A stretch of DNA of 64,000 nt from Mangifera indica. Taxonomy: Eukaryota; Streptophyta; Magnoliopsida; Sapindales; Anacardiaceae. The stretch lies in NCBI RefSeq assembly GCF_011075055.1, contig NC_058149.1, forward strand, positions 3,602,449-3,666,448, written 5' to 3'. Positions 11,270 through 24,072 of the stretch are shown piece after piece. Every line of letters begins with the position of its first letter. Position 1 is the first letter of the stretch. Position numbers and translations under genes: made by a program. Below the pieces are notes generated by a model. It did not search any database. It saw only the letters and a list, made by a program, of their open reading frames with translations, and was not told where the DNA came from.

Positions 11270-13497
11270 TAAGAGTGACTTACATTTTCTAGCCTTAATT
11301 GGTATAAATAACACTTTCTCACTCAAAATCAAATTTAATTAACACTTTCTCATCCAAATTTGAACTCTATTAATAACAATATTAAGAAGTAAAATTACTA
11401 TTTTATCCTTACTATTTCAATTTTCAAAATTATCATATAACTCTAAATTAATAAAAATTAAAAATAACGTTTTAAATTTCCAAATCATATAAGAAGTCTC
11501 TTGTTTTCTTTTCCTTTCATCCTCGCCCTTTCTTTCTCTCTTCCAATAGATAAGGGTATTTTTGTCATATAATCGTATATCAAGGGTCACACTTAAATTT
11601 TGAAAATATTAGGGGTCTTTAAAAATTTTTTTGGAAGTGAGTGAAAATTTGAAAAAAATTGGGGTCTTTCGAAAATTTAATAGTTTATTTGATCGGGTCG
11701 TGTTTGTGTTATATCAATTTAGGTTTTGGGTTAAAAACTCTTAATCCTAACCAGGCCTAAAATAAAATCGTGTCAAAATTTTTCAACCTTAACCTAACCT
11801 AAACTATATTCGGGTTGAGTTGATCCAATCCGAAATGATCTGAAATTGTCTAATGTTTCCACAAAGTGTTTTTAGCATTTTAATGTTTTTACTAAATTAC
11901 CTTCAATCCATAATTAACAATACATACAAAATAATATTTTGTCATGTTTACAAATGCTCTAAAAAATTTACATATCATAACCTTTAAACAACAAATAATC
12001 TTAATAATCAAATTGCATTCTCACTACCAAAAAATAAAATAAATTTTTTAAAGAGTAAATAATTTTTTTCCACCCAAGGTTTAGTTTAAAAACACTTTTC
12101 CACGCCTAGTTGGCATAAATAACACTCTCCCACCCAAAATCAAACTTCGTTTAAAAAGAAAACTAATGACACAAGGTTAAAATAGTAATTTTATCACCTA
12201 TTAATTTTGAGAAAAAAACAATTTTTATAGATCCAAATGTTTTAAGCATGACAATTTAATTATTAGGTTTAAAAACTCACTATTCAATCTTTGAAATATT
12301 TTTCAAGCCTCCATATATTTTAAAACTACCGTATGATCCCAATAATTATAATATGACATTTATACTCATAATTTGTTTTATTCCGTTTAATTTTTTGGGA
12401 GGTAATTATCACTTTCAAAACTATTAAAGGGCATTTGATATTTAAAAAATGTTCAAAAGACTTCAAACTTTTTTTGAATTTCTAATCACCCCATGCAAAG
12501 TTTTAAAAAGACCCCTATTTTAAAAAATTATATTTACCCTCTAACATATGATTATACGACAAAAACACCCTTATATGTATAAGAAGAAAGAAAGAAGGGG
12601 TGAGGGTGAAAAGAAAAGGAAATAAAAGGATTCTTATATTATTTAAATGTTTAAAATATTATTTTTTATTTATATTAATTTAGAGTTATATTATAATTTT
12701 AAAAAATGAAATAGTTGAGATAAAATGGTAATTTTACATTCTAATATTGTTGTTTCATTAATTTAGTTTTTTTTTTTTGGTGGGAAAATCTTACTTATGC
12801 TTGTTTTTGAGTGGAAAAATGTTATTTATGCCAACTAAGGGTGAAAAAGTATTTTAAGGTCAAACCTTAGGTAGGAAAATGTAATTTACTCTATTTAATA
12901 TAAAACTCAATAATAATCAAAATAATTACAACCTTATGAAATAAAATTATATACAATATGTAGGGATTTCAACCATTGTTGATACTGGTGCTTCAACATT
13001 TCTTGAATCTATCTATAACAAATTCTACTATAGTAAACTTTTCTCTGAAGATTCGTGTCAATTCAAATCGTGTCAAATTACTTTATTGTTAACTCTTACC
13101 CCAATCTAATTTAATTTTGAGTTGTATTGGGTTGACATGAATTAAATTTTGTGTCAAGAAATCTCAACCCTACCCTCGATTTTTTTTGTGTCCTATCGTA
13201 TCGAGTTAATGGGTAGTGTTGAATATTGTCAACTCTAATAAGTTTGCTTTTAATAGTTTCAATCATAACAGTTTCACCCCTAAATAATTGAATATAATGC
13301 AACAAAGATTTTTAAGGGTTAAATTGTAATATTTAAAACATTTTGGGTTAGATAAAAAGTTGTCCTTTTTATTTTAAGATTACCATTTTTCCCTTACACC
13401 ATTAGTTTTTTTAATAGAATTTAAATTTGAGTAGAAAAGTGTTATTTATACCAACTAAGTATAAAAAATTGTTTTTAAACCAAACCTTGGGTGATAA
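11270..13497. mobile_element. Outer TIR element of a nested pair (AGAG-ended family)
   Basis: The left end at about 11270 (AGAGTGACTTACATTTTC) and the right end at about 13497 are inverted copies. Both share 'ttggtataaataacactt' about 30-60 bp inside the terminus. Flanks ACTTATA and ATTTATA may be a decayed target duplication. The interior holds a second element of the same family (12053-12895) and GGGTCGTGTC-type sequence at 11690-11870 and 13030-13230 that resembles the ends of hAT-like repeats. No coding region is present. Boundaries are approximate. Confidence 0.5.
12053..12895. mobile_element. Inner AGAGTAAAT TIR element
   Basis: Starts AGAGTAAATAATTTTTTTCC and ends with the inverted AATGTAATTTACTCT. 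The inverted arms extend more than 100 bp and include 'aaggttta', 'tagttggcataaataaca' and their complements. The 'CCACCCAAGGTTT' word in the arms resembles the GGCCAAA family, so the two families may be distantly related. No target duplication could be confirmed. Confidence 0.6.
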
Positions 13498-14204
13498 CTC
13501 TATTTATAATAACTATCAATTTGGTACCAAAGATGATGCAACACTCTAATTGAGTGATTCCAAATTACAAATAAAATAATATTCAAATATATGATAACAT
13601 ATAATCATTGATAAGTCATTTTCCAGCGGGAACTTTCTTATATTTTTCCAACAAGTGCTTTGTTTTGGCCACAATTTTGAGAAATTTGTTGAACTTTTTA
13701 ATTTTTGAATTTTCACTAAAAAATTGAATAATTTTTTTTAATTTATGGATTAAAGTAAAAGTGAGAATAATATTACACGTACTGAATTTTTTAATAATTT
13801 ATCTATACAAACTAATGCATATTTAAGTCATTAAGTTATGGGAAATTATTAAATGCCCCATTCTTTCCCAAACTAAGCAAAGATGCCCAATTTTTCATCT
13901 CCTAAGGAAAAATGCCCCATTTTCAAAGTCTCAACCAAAAATCCCCAAAAACTTTTCAAAATGTTAAAACTACCCTTTACTACTTCTATATAAATTCTCA
14001 CTCTCATACCTTTCCACATCATTCAAACTCTCATTGTCACTTACATTTTTACTCAATATTTGATACGGTGGGTTCATTTGGAAGCAAAAAATTGTATTTC
14101 TAAATTCGAGTCGAAACAAATCAATTCATGAGAAAAAAAAGTATTTATACAAATCTTAACCCAAAACTTAATTTTATTTGTTAAATTAAGTTTGCATATT
14201 ATAA

Positions 14205-15010
14205 AGGGGGCAATTGGAAATACTTGAAATATATTAGGGGGTTAAATGAAATGTTAGAAAATATGAGGGCATTTTATTACTAAACAATGTATAAAGGTTT
14301 TAAATGAAATGTTAGGAAAATATAGGGATATGTTGATACAAGACAACATATGAAGGTATTAAATGAATTGCTAGATAAATATAGGGGGTTAAAAAAATGT
14401 TAAAAAATATGGGGACATTTTGATATTAAACCATTTATGACGGTTGTAAATGAAATATTAGTAAAATATAGGGGCATTTCAATAGAAGACAATATATGAG
14501 GGTGTTAAATAAAATGTTAGATAAATATAGGGGTTAAATAAAATATTAGAAAATATATGGGTATTTTGATATTAAACAATGTAAGAAGGTTTTAAACAAA
14601 ATGTTAGGACTATATAGAGACATTTTGATATAAGACAATACTTAAGGGTGTTCAATAAAATGTTAGTCAAATATAAGGGGTATTTTAAAGTTAGACAAAA
14701 TATTAGGATGCTAAAAAAATATGCAGACATAGAAAGGGCATTTTGATATTATAAGAATATCAAGTTCGTATATGTTATAAAATATAGGGTGTATTTTGAT
14801 ATTGTAAAATGTATTAGAGAGTAAAGAAATATTAGAAAAATATGGGGGTCATTTGGATATTAACCAATATAAGAAATGAACATTTTGGTTTTAGATAATG
14901 TATAAGAGTTTTTAATGAAATGTTGAGAACTAGAGATGGCATATTGATATTCGACCATATATAAGGGGATTAAATAAAATTTTAGAAAAATATAGTAGTC
15001 ATTTTGATAT
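14205..15010. repeat. Minisatellite 1 of MULE-A
   Basis: About a dozen degenerate units of roughly 60-65 bp, each containing variants of TTAAATGAAATGTTAGAAAA, TATAGGGG and CATTTTGATATTA. The inverse complement of the same unit is found at 27730-28090 in MULE-B, so the array was part of the ancestral element rather than a local expansion. Confidence 0.75.
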
Positions 15011-15184
15011 TGATGAATGTCTATTGTGGATTTTTTATAATAAATGTTTAATTCTTTATCAAAATTTTTCATTGTAGGATTGATAATTAAAACAACTAAT
15101 TATATTGTTGTTTGTTTTCAACGAGAATAGATCTAACATGGTCATAACACAATGAGGTATGTTGAAAGTTTTAAAAATTGGTTA

Positions 15185-15420
15185 AAATTCCTTTTGGAAC
15201 AATATCCAACTTTTGAGTGAATAGTATGGTATTTACCCAATCCAAAATTACATTCAACTATGCATGAAACCAAAGATAATCGAACTCAACTCCCCTATAA
15301 AGATAAAAAATGATGAAGATGTGCAAGGCTTTATTGACATGTCACAATACTTCAAGAAATGTATTCTTGCTTTTGTTACGTGTACCGTAATCCAACGAGA
15401 AGAAGTATTATGCCTTGTAC
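15185..15420 (+). pseudogene. MULE-A transposase N-terminal relic
   Basis: A stop-free stretch in one frame reads PIQNYIQLCMKPKIIEL, then IKIKNDEDVQGFIDMSQ, then FVTCTVIQ. The 'I-I-NDEDV--F' pattern followed by a 'VTC' strand is the usual N-terminal domain before the DNA-binding region in plant MuDR-type transposases. MULE-B encodes the same stretch on the minus strand (KNYLQPSMKPKKIEL, VEDV, FVTCTPI), which supports real ancestry. The DNA-binding and catalytic domains are absent here. I recognise the domain from family knowledge; no search was run. Confidence 0.62.
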
Positions 15421-15489
15421 AGGATTTTTGATTTGTTATCTTCACGTTTTCTTTTATGGGAAATATCCTATAAAAAAAATTATTATCAT

Positions 15490-16750
15490 ATCAAAGTTGA
15501 TAAGAATTTCATAAAAAAGACATAAAATCAGAGACCAAAAAATGAATTTAAAATTCAAAAACTATACGTTAAAAAACCCTAAAATGAAAAAAATAAAAAA
15601 GGGACCTGAAATTCGAAAACCACACGCCTAATTCCCTTAGAATCACAAAAGCCCAACAACCAATTTAAAATTCAAAATCTATACATCGGATAACCCTAAA
15701 ATGATAAAAATAAAAAAACGTAATAAAAATTTGAAAACTATACATCAAAAACCCTGAAATGACAAACATTGAAAAACTGATCTGAAATTTCAAAACTACA
15801 CGTCCAATTACACAAGAATCAGAAAACCCAAAAATTGATTTGAAATTCAAAAATTACATATTGAAATACCCAAGTATGACAAGTATTGAAAAATTGACTT
15901 GAAAATTGAGAACATGTCCAAAAATCATAGAATAACAAACATTGAAAAAAAGACATAAAATTCGAAAGCCATATGGCGAAAAATCCTAAAATGACAATCA
16001 TAAAAAATGAATTAGAAGTTCAAAAACTACAAATCCAATTATCTTAGAATAACAAAAACCAAAAAATCGATATGAAATTTAAAAACTATACATTGAAAAC
16101 CCAAGTATGACCAATACCAAAAAATCAACTTCAAATTTGAAAATTATACATCGAAAAACCCTAAAATAACAAACATAAAAAAACGAACCTAAAATTTAAA
16201 GGCTACATGTTGAAAAACTCTAAAATGACAAATATTAAAAAATGAATTAGAAATTCGAAAACTAGAAGTCCAATTACCCTAGAATCAAAAAAATAGAAAA
16301 ATTAATCTAACATTTAAAAACTACATATCAAAAAACCCAAGTATGATAAATACCAAAAACTAACCTAAAATTTAAAAATTACACGTCAAAAAATCCTAAA
16401 ATAATAAAAACTGAAAAACTGACCTAAAATTTGAAAACAACATGTCCAAAAATTATAAAATGACACACATAAAGAAAACGAACCTGAAATTCGAAAACTA
16501 CATATTGAAAAATCCTAAAACGAAAAATATCAAAAAATGGACCGAAAATTTGAAAATTACATATCCAATTACCCTAAAATGACAAATACCAAAAAACTGA
16601 TTTAAAATTTGAAAACTACATATCAAAAACCTTAGAAATCACAAAAATTGAAAAGCAAATCTAAAATCAAAAAACTATATGTCGTAAAACCCTAAAATGT
16701 GAAAAAAAAAAAACATAAGCAAAATTTGAAAGCTATGTGTCACAAAGCCC
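15490..16750. repeat. Minisatellite 2 of MULE-A
   Basis: About twenty degenerate units of 60-66 bp, built from AAAAACTACACGTC, AAAAACCCTAAAATGACAAA and a GACCTGAAATTCG-like word. The complement of the same unit (TAGGGTTTT...GTAGTTTTCGAATTTCAT) recurs at 25845-26460 in MULE-B. The embedded AAACCCTAAA is part of a longer unit and does not form a telomeric tandem array. Confidence 0.78.
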
Positions 16751-17754
16751 TAGATTTAGATAAAATATCAATTTGTCTCCTTAACATTTTCTCATTCTCC
16801 CACAAATCCTAAATGTTTAGAATTATTAAGTAGCCCCCTTATCAATTTATTTCTCTCCCATAAGTCTAAAATGTTTAAAAACTCTCAATTTGCCTCGGGG
16901 GTCCCACAAGTATCATTGTTTAAAAATTCAACATTTCTCCCCTACCTCATGGTTCCCCCATGCTCCTCCATGGGTGACTATTCCAAAACTTGCAAATTTC
17001 CCTCCCCCGAGGTTTCCTCAATAGATCATCTGATGTAACTACTATTTAAAAAATCGCATTTACCCCTTTCCTTATGTTGTCGATTCAACCCAGGGATATT
17101 TCTCAGACCCGGGATTCCACGGGTTTGCAACTATCCCCCAGGGTGAAATTCCAACTTCAAAATGGGTCAATTTTTTAACCAAAATTACAATTTTTGGCTA
17201 CCATTTTAATAACAAAAGATTGTACACCTAATTAACCATAATAGCTCTAAACTAATTCATCCAAAACAACTAAAAATCAAACCACAAAATCAATTGTTCA
17301 AATCTAAAAACTCTAAACTAAAAATACCCTAAATCTTACTCTAATCTATCAAATCTAAACATAAAAATGATTCAAACAAGATAAGGGACGATTAACTCAC
17401 CTTCTTCATCATTTTCATCATTGGAAAAAGTCAAAAATTCAGTCCAAAAGTCGAAAAATCCATCGCTTGTGGAAATTTTCTTTTGTACACAGTTAAGCGA
17501 TGAAAATATGGATGAGAATATGAAATTTTTTGGATTTATATATGAGGGCATTTCAATCATTTCAATAAAGGAGGCATTTGTGCTTCAGTCCAAAAAAAGG
17601 GGACAATTTTTTTAAACCCTTGATGTTTAGGATAATTAATTTAATATCCCTTAATTTATCTAATAATATACTAATCTTTAATTGAAAATCAATTAATTAT
17701 AGCAGTTAATATGAATAAATTAGTAAGTGTATTATTATTTGTAAGGCCAAACCC

Positions 17755-18361
17755 AATGTTTGATGAGACAATAATTGCCTCCTTTAGGTTTCAAAAAATC
17801 AAATTCCCTCGTCGTCCACTTCTGTTAATAAATCTATCTGGTTTTTCTACAAATGATTATTTTGCCTTATAATTTAAATTATAAAATTGTTGTTAAAATT
17901 TAATATAAACGTTAAATTACTAATACATAATAATTTAACATTTTATCACTTAGACTTCTAAAATATGAAATCTAACCAATTTTAAAATATTGCACTTTAG
18001 TCTGTTCTTTAGGGTGTAACTGTCATATTTTAAAATATTGAGTGGGTTATTAAATTTAAAAAAATAAAAAACATTCATTAACATTCTTGACATTTTTTGA
18101 AGTTGCAGTTTTATCCTCAAACTTTTGAAAAAGGAAGTAGGCAAAAATGAAGGGAAAAAATAAAAATAGAAGGGGGACAGAGAAAATTCAAAAAAATAAG
18201 AAGATAAAAAGAAAATAGAAAAAATTGTACAAAATAACCTTCAAATCTTTTCATTTAATGAAATTCACTAACGAATATGAATGATGAGTGGAAATCTAAC
18301 TTTTTCAAACTTAGAGAGTACAAAATTGTCATTTCATCAAACCTTCAGTGGGAAATACACA
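17755..18361. mobile_element. Truncated GGCCAAA-family TIR element
   Basis: Begins with GGCCAAACCCAATGTTTGATG and ends with 'catcaaaccttcagtgggaaat', the usual inner part of the right terminus, but the final 'agtcatttggcc' is missing. The interior shares words with the copies at 21133 and 19017 ('tctggtttttctacaaatg', 'cttttagactt'-type sequence). Probably a copy whose right end was lost to later rearrangement. Confidence 0.45.
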
Positions 18362-18399
18362 AGTCAAGAGGGCTCCCCATTTTTTGACACAACTTGCGA

Positions 18400-18965
18400 G
18401 GGTCCAACACGCATTGTAGCAACCCATGGGTTAACTTATGGGCCATGCAGACATGTTATGGGTCGTGAAGTTCGGCCAGCAGGCTGGCTCGGGCTGACAT
18501 AACATTGTGCATAATTTTTTTAAAATTTTATTATTTATTTATTATTATATAGGGAATCCAAATAATTTACATAGAAAATCCAAAAAGTTCAATAATATTA
18601 TAAAAAATTAAAAAGTAATAATAAATTTATTATTAATTTTATGGAAAACCAAAAGATAATGTGGGGAATATAAATTTAATAATCATTTGTCATTATTCTT
18701 ATGGAGAAAACTAACAGATTAGTATGGAAAATCCCAAAGACATAACAAAAAATGATAAAAAATTTAAAAAAAATAAAAGAAACATATAATTAATGAGCGT
18801 GACACATCTTGTAGCATAGGCCCTGTCGTGGGCCTATATATTTTTGTGGGCCATCCTAGCACAAAGGCTTGCGATTGTACAAGCCTTGGGCCCGACAAGA
18901 CTTGTAACATGGTGGGCTACACCGAAGCTGGTCTGCTCCAACCTAGCAAGACCCACTGCTATGTT
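18400..18965. repeat. GGGCC-rich repeat, hAT-like texture
   Basis: Two GC-richer ends (18400-18500 and 18800-18960) contain repeated GGGCC, GGCCCGAC and GTGGGC words and bracket an AT-rich middle. The same architecture is shown by the better-supported hAT element at 55197-56105. No clear inverted termini or 8-bp duplication were identified. The open frame at 18281-18502 runs across the junction and has no family features. Confidence 0.4.
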
Positions 18966-19016
18966 TACTAGGAAATTGTTTTTGGCCTCTTTGTAAAAGT
19001 AATACCTTATTTTTTA

Positions 19017-20076
19017 AGCCAAATAATATTTTCACCTTTTAAATTTGAAAAAGTCAATTTTTGATCTATTTGTTAAAAATAATGTTTTAGTTTTAACGAT
19101 CAAAGGGTATTTACGTCATTTTGTCTAAATATTATCATGTGGAGTGTGAATATCATTTTTCAAAACTTACTAGGGGAAAATAGTATTTCCCTATTTTGTT
19201 TAAGAAATTATCATATTTAGCTCATATTTTTTAAAAATATATTTATAGTCCTAATAATTTTAATATAACATTTACATTTCTAGTTTGTTATATTTTATCC
19301 ATTTCTTTTGGGTTGTAGTAGTAATATTTAAAATAGCTAAGAGTAATTAAAATTTAAAATTTTTAAAAACACCCTAAAAGTTTTTAGAATTTTTGAAAAC
19401 CCCCTTAAAATTTTCATTATCACCCCTAAAATTAAAAAAATTTAACTTACTCCAAATATATAATTATATGTCATTGACACCCTATCTACACTTGAACTTG
19501 TAATTTTTTATTTTTAATTGAAATTAATATACATTAGGGGTATAAAGATTATTTAATAAGCTTTGGGGGTACATTCATAGTTATGAAATCCTATGGTACA
19601 ATATGCTACAAGTGAAAAATGATACATATCATAACATGTATCAAATTAATAGAATACTGTAAACATATCATACAATACGATACTATCCTATGATATAATA
19701 CATATTACTGATATAATCAATGCACTTTTTGGAGAAAATGAGATGTAATAGGGGTGTATATGAAAAATTTTTAATTTTCATAGGTGTTTATAATATTTTT
19801 CAAAATGATGATGATGTGTCAAGTAATATTTTAGTATATTATTTTTTAAAAGGCATATCCTATAATACGATACCATACATGATATGAAAAATTTGATTTT
19901 CAATATACCACACAATTCATGTCAACTACCATGGGCACAATGTTATTTAGTTAGAGGGCATTTTTGTCTTTAAATATTTTATAAAAAAGATTAACAAATT
20001 TAAAAGATGGGTGAGAAATTCACTTTTTCAAATCTATTAATTCATCAAACCTAAGGTGGAAAATAGTTATTTGGCC
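19017..20076. mobile_element. GGCCAAA-family TIR element (copy 2)
   Basis: Left end AGCCAAATAATATTTTC and right end GAAAATAGTTATTTGGCC are inverted copies. Flanking 9-mers TATTTTTTA (19008-19016) and TATTATTTA (20077-20085) match at 8 of 9 positions. The interior has short inverted arms and a core shared with the elements at 21133 and 12053. No coding potential. Its right-hand duplication abuts that of the next element. Confidence 0.7.
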
Positions 20077-20092
20077 TATTATTTATTATTTA

Positions 20093-20828
20093 GGCCAAAA
20101 GACTTATTCTTACCCAAGGTTTACTCTATTTTCAAACTCCCACCTGTAAGATTCAAAAACCTAAATACTCATCGATAGACTATTAAAGTTAACAAAATTT
20201 ATTAGTTTTAGAAGTAAAATTGTTATTTAATTAGTGATACTAAAAGTAATAAAACTCTATCTCATTTTCCCCTCTAAACCATAAAAACTAACAATTTTCT
20301 CTTAGATTAAACTTTGAAAAGTTTGGATTTCCCCCACTAGGGTTTCAATTTTGCAGGGAATTTTCCAACGAACAACCAACTTCTTCGGCACTCTCTATTC
20401 CTCCCAACGATATTCCTCCCTTTTTGACAACTTGAAAGTTGCTCTCTCATAACATGATTTGTCTAGAATTGTTGAAGATGATTCGTCTTTGTCCAAATGA
20501 AGACGAGTCTAGAAGAAGGGAAAGAAAGGGTTGGAAGGTGTCAACTATTGGAGAGGGAGAGGTTTTATCGAAGAATTGAAACTTTAGGGAAAATGTAACT
20601 TTTTAAAACTTAATCCTAAGAGAAATTATAGTTTTTCTAAACCAAAGAGAGAAAATAATATACATTTTTATATTTTTTAATATAACCAGTTAAATGATGA
20701 TTTTACTCTTAAAATTAACAAATTTTGTTAACTTTAATAGCCTATAAGTGGGTATTTGGGTTTTTTAAAACTTTGCGGGTGAGAGTTGGGGAGTAAACTA
20801 AACTTGGGTGGGAATAAGTCTTTTGGCC
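20093..20828. mobile_element. GGCCAAA-family TIR element (copy 3)
   Basis: 736 bp from GGCCAAAAGACTTATTC to GAATAAGTCTTTTGGCC, flanked by a perfect 9-bp duplication TATTATTTA (20084-20092 and 20829-20837). The arms are nearly complementary through the element, with GACGAG/CTCGTC-like words in the centre. The exact duplication and well-matched termini suggest this is one of the younger copies. Confidence 0.85.
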
Positions 20829-21132
20829 TATTATTTATGTTAAATGTATTGACTAATACTAGTGGTATTCATAAACGTGTTGAGCAAGCCTAAGAGACCT
20901 TATTGAAAGAAAGACAATATCATATCTAAACAAAAGCTAATCAAGGATCATTTAATTTATTAAAAAGTCGTTTTCAGAAAATATTATTTATTATTAATCA
21001 TGTTTTTATATATTAGCTTCATATCGCCTAACAATATTTCTATAAACTTGTTGATGGGCGGCCAGTACGTGAGACTTACTTGGCAACATCGATGCTTCAT
21101 CACCTAACCTTTCTTACATGTTACTGATCAGA

Positions 21133-21727
21133 GGCCAAATCACTATGTCCCACGCAAGGATTGATAAAAGGCCCTTTAAGTTAAAAAAAAAAAAATCAAA
21201 TTTTCATGTTATTGACTTTTATTAATTAATTCTGTTTGGTTTTTCTGAAAATGCCATTTTATAGATTTTAAGAAACTATTATTAATACTTAATATTAATA
21301 TCAAATTACCAGTATATCCTTAGCCATTTAGAAAATTCACTTAGACTTCTAAGAGCCAATTTTAGAATATTGTGTTTTGTTAAGTTTTTAGGCATGTAAC
21401 TATCAATTTTCAAACTATTAAGGGGTATATTAAAATTTTAAAATTTAAGAAACACCCTAAAAATTTTCAAAATTTGAAAACCCCATTATAAATTTTCATT
21501 AATGCCTCTAACTTTTTTAAAAATTATAGTTCACCACAAACATACATAGTTTTGAAAAAATAAAATAAAATAGAAACTTTTATGCAAAATGACTTTTCAA
21601 CTCGTTCACTTGACATAATTTACTAATGGAAATGAATAATGAATAGAAATTTGGCTTTTTTAAGCTTAAACATAAAGCTGAAAATTAATCATTTTAGCAA
21701 ACCTTGGGTGGGCAATGTCTTTAGGCC
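21133..21727. mobile_element. GGCCAAA-family TIR element (copy 4)
   Basis: 595 bp from GGCCAAATCACTATGTCCCACG to CTTGGGTGGGCAATGTCTTTAGGCC (written here as the two ends only). Flanking 9-mers CTGATCAGA and ATTATCACA match at 6 of 9 positions, so the duplication is decayed. The interior shares 'ggtttttctgaaaatgccat' and 'aacaccctaaaaattttc' words with other copies of the subgroup. Confidence 0.62.
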
Positions 21728-22074
21728 ATTATCACATTATGAAATCGTTCTTGCCTGTCCCTGCTAAATACAGGGTTTCATACTATTGGTAATGGAATTT
21801 CAAAATAAAATTATACTAAAACTACTATCTTGACCATTTTTTAATTCAATGATATTCTCCTACTTGTTTTAAAAATTATCATATTCATCTCATATATTTT
21901 GAAAATATTTAATAGCCCCAATAATTTGCACCTCAGTTCAGTTCTTTAGGAGTATAAGTATCATTTTTGAAACTATCAAGGGTCATACTGAGTTGTTTTA
22001 ATTTTCAAAAAACCCAAAATTTTTATTGAATTTCTAAAACCCCAAAAATTCTTCACCACAAACATTTCCAAAAA

Positions 22075-22970
22075 GGCCAAAGGACTATTTCTCACCCAAG
22101 TTTTGATGCAACTACAAATACATACCCATAGGGTTTTAGAAACCCAAATACCCACCTATGAGCCAATTTTCGTTAAAAATTTCAGTTATGGTGAAGGGTA
22201 AAATTTTCATTTTATAATAATATTAAAAAATTATATAATTAATTATATTTTCCCCCAGATTTTAAAAACTAACAACTTCACCTTTGTCAAAAGTTTTCTA
22301 ACTTTAAAAAGTCACATTTCCCTCCCAAACCTAGGGATTCATCTTTTTCCCATTTTAGCCGCTGCCCACACCTTTGAAAACTTCAATTTAACCCCCTCTT
22401 CAACTTTAGATTACTCCGATGACCTCTCCCTCTATTGATTGAGCCGATGTTTACCTTTGCTTTTCTTCGATGCTTGAGCTAGCCTCGGATGATGACGTGG
22501 TGCAATTTCTGGGAGATGGCTGGATATTCTTCGCTTGACGAAGAGACGATCTTTTTGTCTTTTTGTTAGATGAAGAGATCTAGAGATCTATGCCTATGCC
22601 TCTTTGCCACCAGCTAACCATTTCAACGATGAGAGATGGTCAGTCGAACAGAGGAAAAAGGAGGAGTTTTCGAAGATGGGTGGTGGTTGGAGAGGGGTGA
22701 AAAAAAAACCAGGAGTGGGGGGAAATAGACACTTTTCAAAACTGGAAATATTTAGGTAGGGGTAAAATTGTTAGTTTCTCAAATCTCGGAAAAAATAAGA
22801 TAAAATTATAAATTTTTAAATATTATTGTTAAAATGACAACTTTATTTTTAACCATAACAAAAAATTTTAAAAGAAATTAGTCTATATGTGGGTATTTTG
22901 AGTTTTTGAAACCCCACAGGTTTGTATTTGTCTTTTCATTTAAATTTGGCTTTGAAATAGTCCTTTGGCC
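22075..22970. mobile_element. GGCCAAA-family TIR element (copy 5), nested in a relative
   Basis: 896 bp from GGCCAAAGGACTATTTC to GAAATAGTCCTTTGGCC, flanked by a perfect 9-bp duplication TTCCAAAAA (22066-22074 and 22971-22979). The sequences on both sides (21840-22070 and 22980-23254) join into the core typical of the copy-4 subgroup and end at 23254 with AGTTGTTTGGCC. So this copy inserted into an older member of its own family. The central part carries CTTCGCTTGACGAAG-like palindromic words. No coding region. Confidence 0.83.
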
Positions 22971-23254
22971 TTCCAAAAATTACAGTGCACCCCAAACATG
23001 CGATTATACATTAATGACAATCCTTATTTATGTTTGTGTTATTAAATTTTTTGTTATTTTTAATTGAAATTAATATACATTGGTGGTAAGAATTATTTAA
23101 TAAAATTTTTGGAATAAGTCTAACTTAGTTGGAGGGTTATTTGTTTTTTCAACAATTTTATGCAAACTTTTAATATATTTTTGGAAAAACGACTTTTCCG
23201 GGCTGGTGGAAATGTCACCGCATCAAACCTTGGGTGGAAAATAGTTGTTTGGCC

Positions 23255-24063
23255 TTTAATTTTATATGGATGTAGAACTCTAAAATTTATTCATATTTAC
23301 CGAAAGAATTTTTTTTGTTAATTCCGACAAACACCAACCTTAACCATAATCACATAATAGTGATGATACTTCCAAGAAAATTGATTCGTAAATGTCATCG
23401 GTCCATCTACGTTTACCTCCCAACTCCTCAATTTTCTTTCCTACCCAGAAGAAAAATATAATAAAATTATATGCTTAAGAATTTCAGGTTCTTGTTGGTG
23501 AAATTTTAAATTCAAAAACTCCACATTGGAAATAAAAAATGTAAGCAAATTTTGAGTTTGTTGGCCGGACATAATTCTGAGTAAACCAATTCCTGAAACT
23601 TGAGACTGTAATTAGCTAAAGAATTATAAAATTTTTAAATTCTCTTGAAAAATTTTGACTTGTTTATTTGCCCTTTTGTTATCATAAAGATAAGTTTGGC
23701 AAATTATTTGAGATTGAACGATGAACCACTACTAAATACCTGATATCTATATTTTGTCAACTTTATCAGGGGTTTTTCAGTCATTTAAGATATTTATATA
23801 TGAAATGTGGTGGCGTTTTATTGGAATGTAAGTGGATATATGACTCCTCTTTCTAATATATTACTTGGTATAAAAACGATTTTGTAAAAAGTTATTGAAT
23901 TTCTTTTCTAAAGATTAATTATAATTAATTACAAACCTTAACTCATGTCATACTTTAAAAATCTGAGTTAAATACATTTTACTCGAATTTTTTAAGTCCA
24001 TATAATTTTTGAAGTACTATTTCGGTCCTTCTCATTTTAAATCTTATCAAATATTTTATTGAA
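23255..24063. other. Intergenic, no gene seen
   Basis: AT-rich DNA with no open frame, repeat boundary or RNA motif that I can support. Confidence 0.4.
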
Positions 24064-24072
24064 TCTCTAAAA

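Larger units (their letters stand above)
13840..17650 (+). mobile_element. MULE-A: 3.8 kb Mutator-like element with minisatellites
   Basis: Termini are GGGAAATTATTAAATGCCCC at the left and the inverted GGATAATTAATTTAATATCCC-like sequence at the right. Flanking 9-mers TTAAGTTAT (13831-13839) and TTAATTTAT (17651-17659) match at 8 of 9 positions, as expected for a Mutator-type target duplication. In order inside: a degenerate minisatellite (14205-15010), a short transposase relic (15185-15420), a second minisatellite (15490-16750), and a non-repetitive right part with AACCCTAAA-like and CCACGGG words. An inverted, partly collinear relative lies at 25019-28446 (MULE-B). It cannot be autonomous: no complete transposase is present. 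Confidence 0.78.

Noticed and set aside
15490..16750. Interstitial telomeric repeat (AAACCCTAAA)
   Set aside because: The motif occurs once per 60-66 bp unit within a different minisatellite and not as adjacent 7-bp repeats.
14205..16750. CRISPR-like array
   Set aside because: Units are degenerate throughout, without constant repeats and variable spacers, and the context is a plant transposon.
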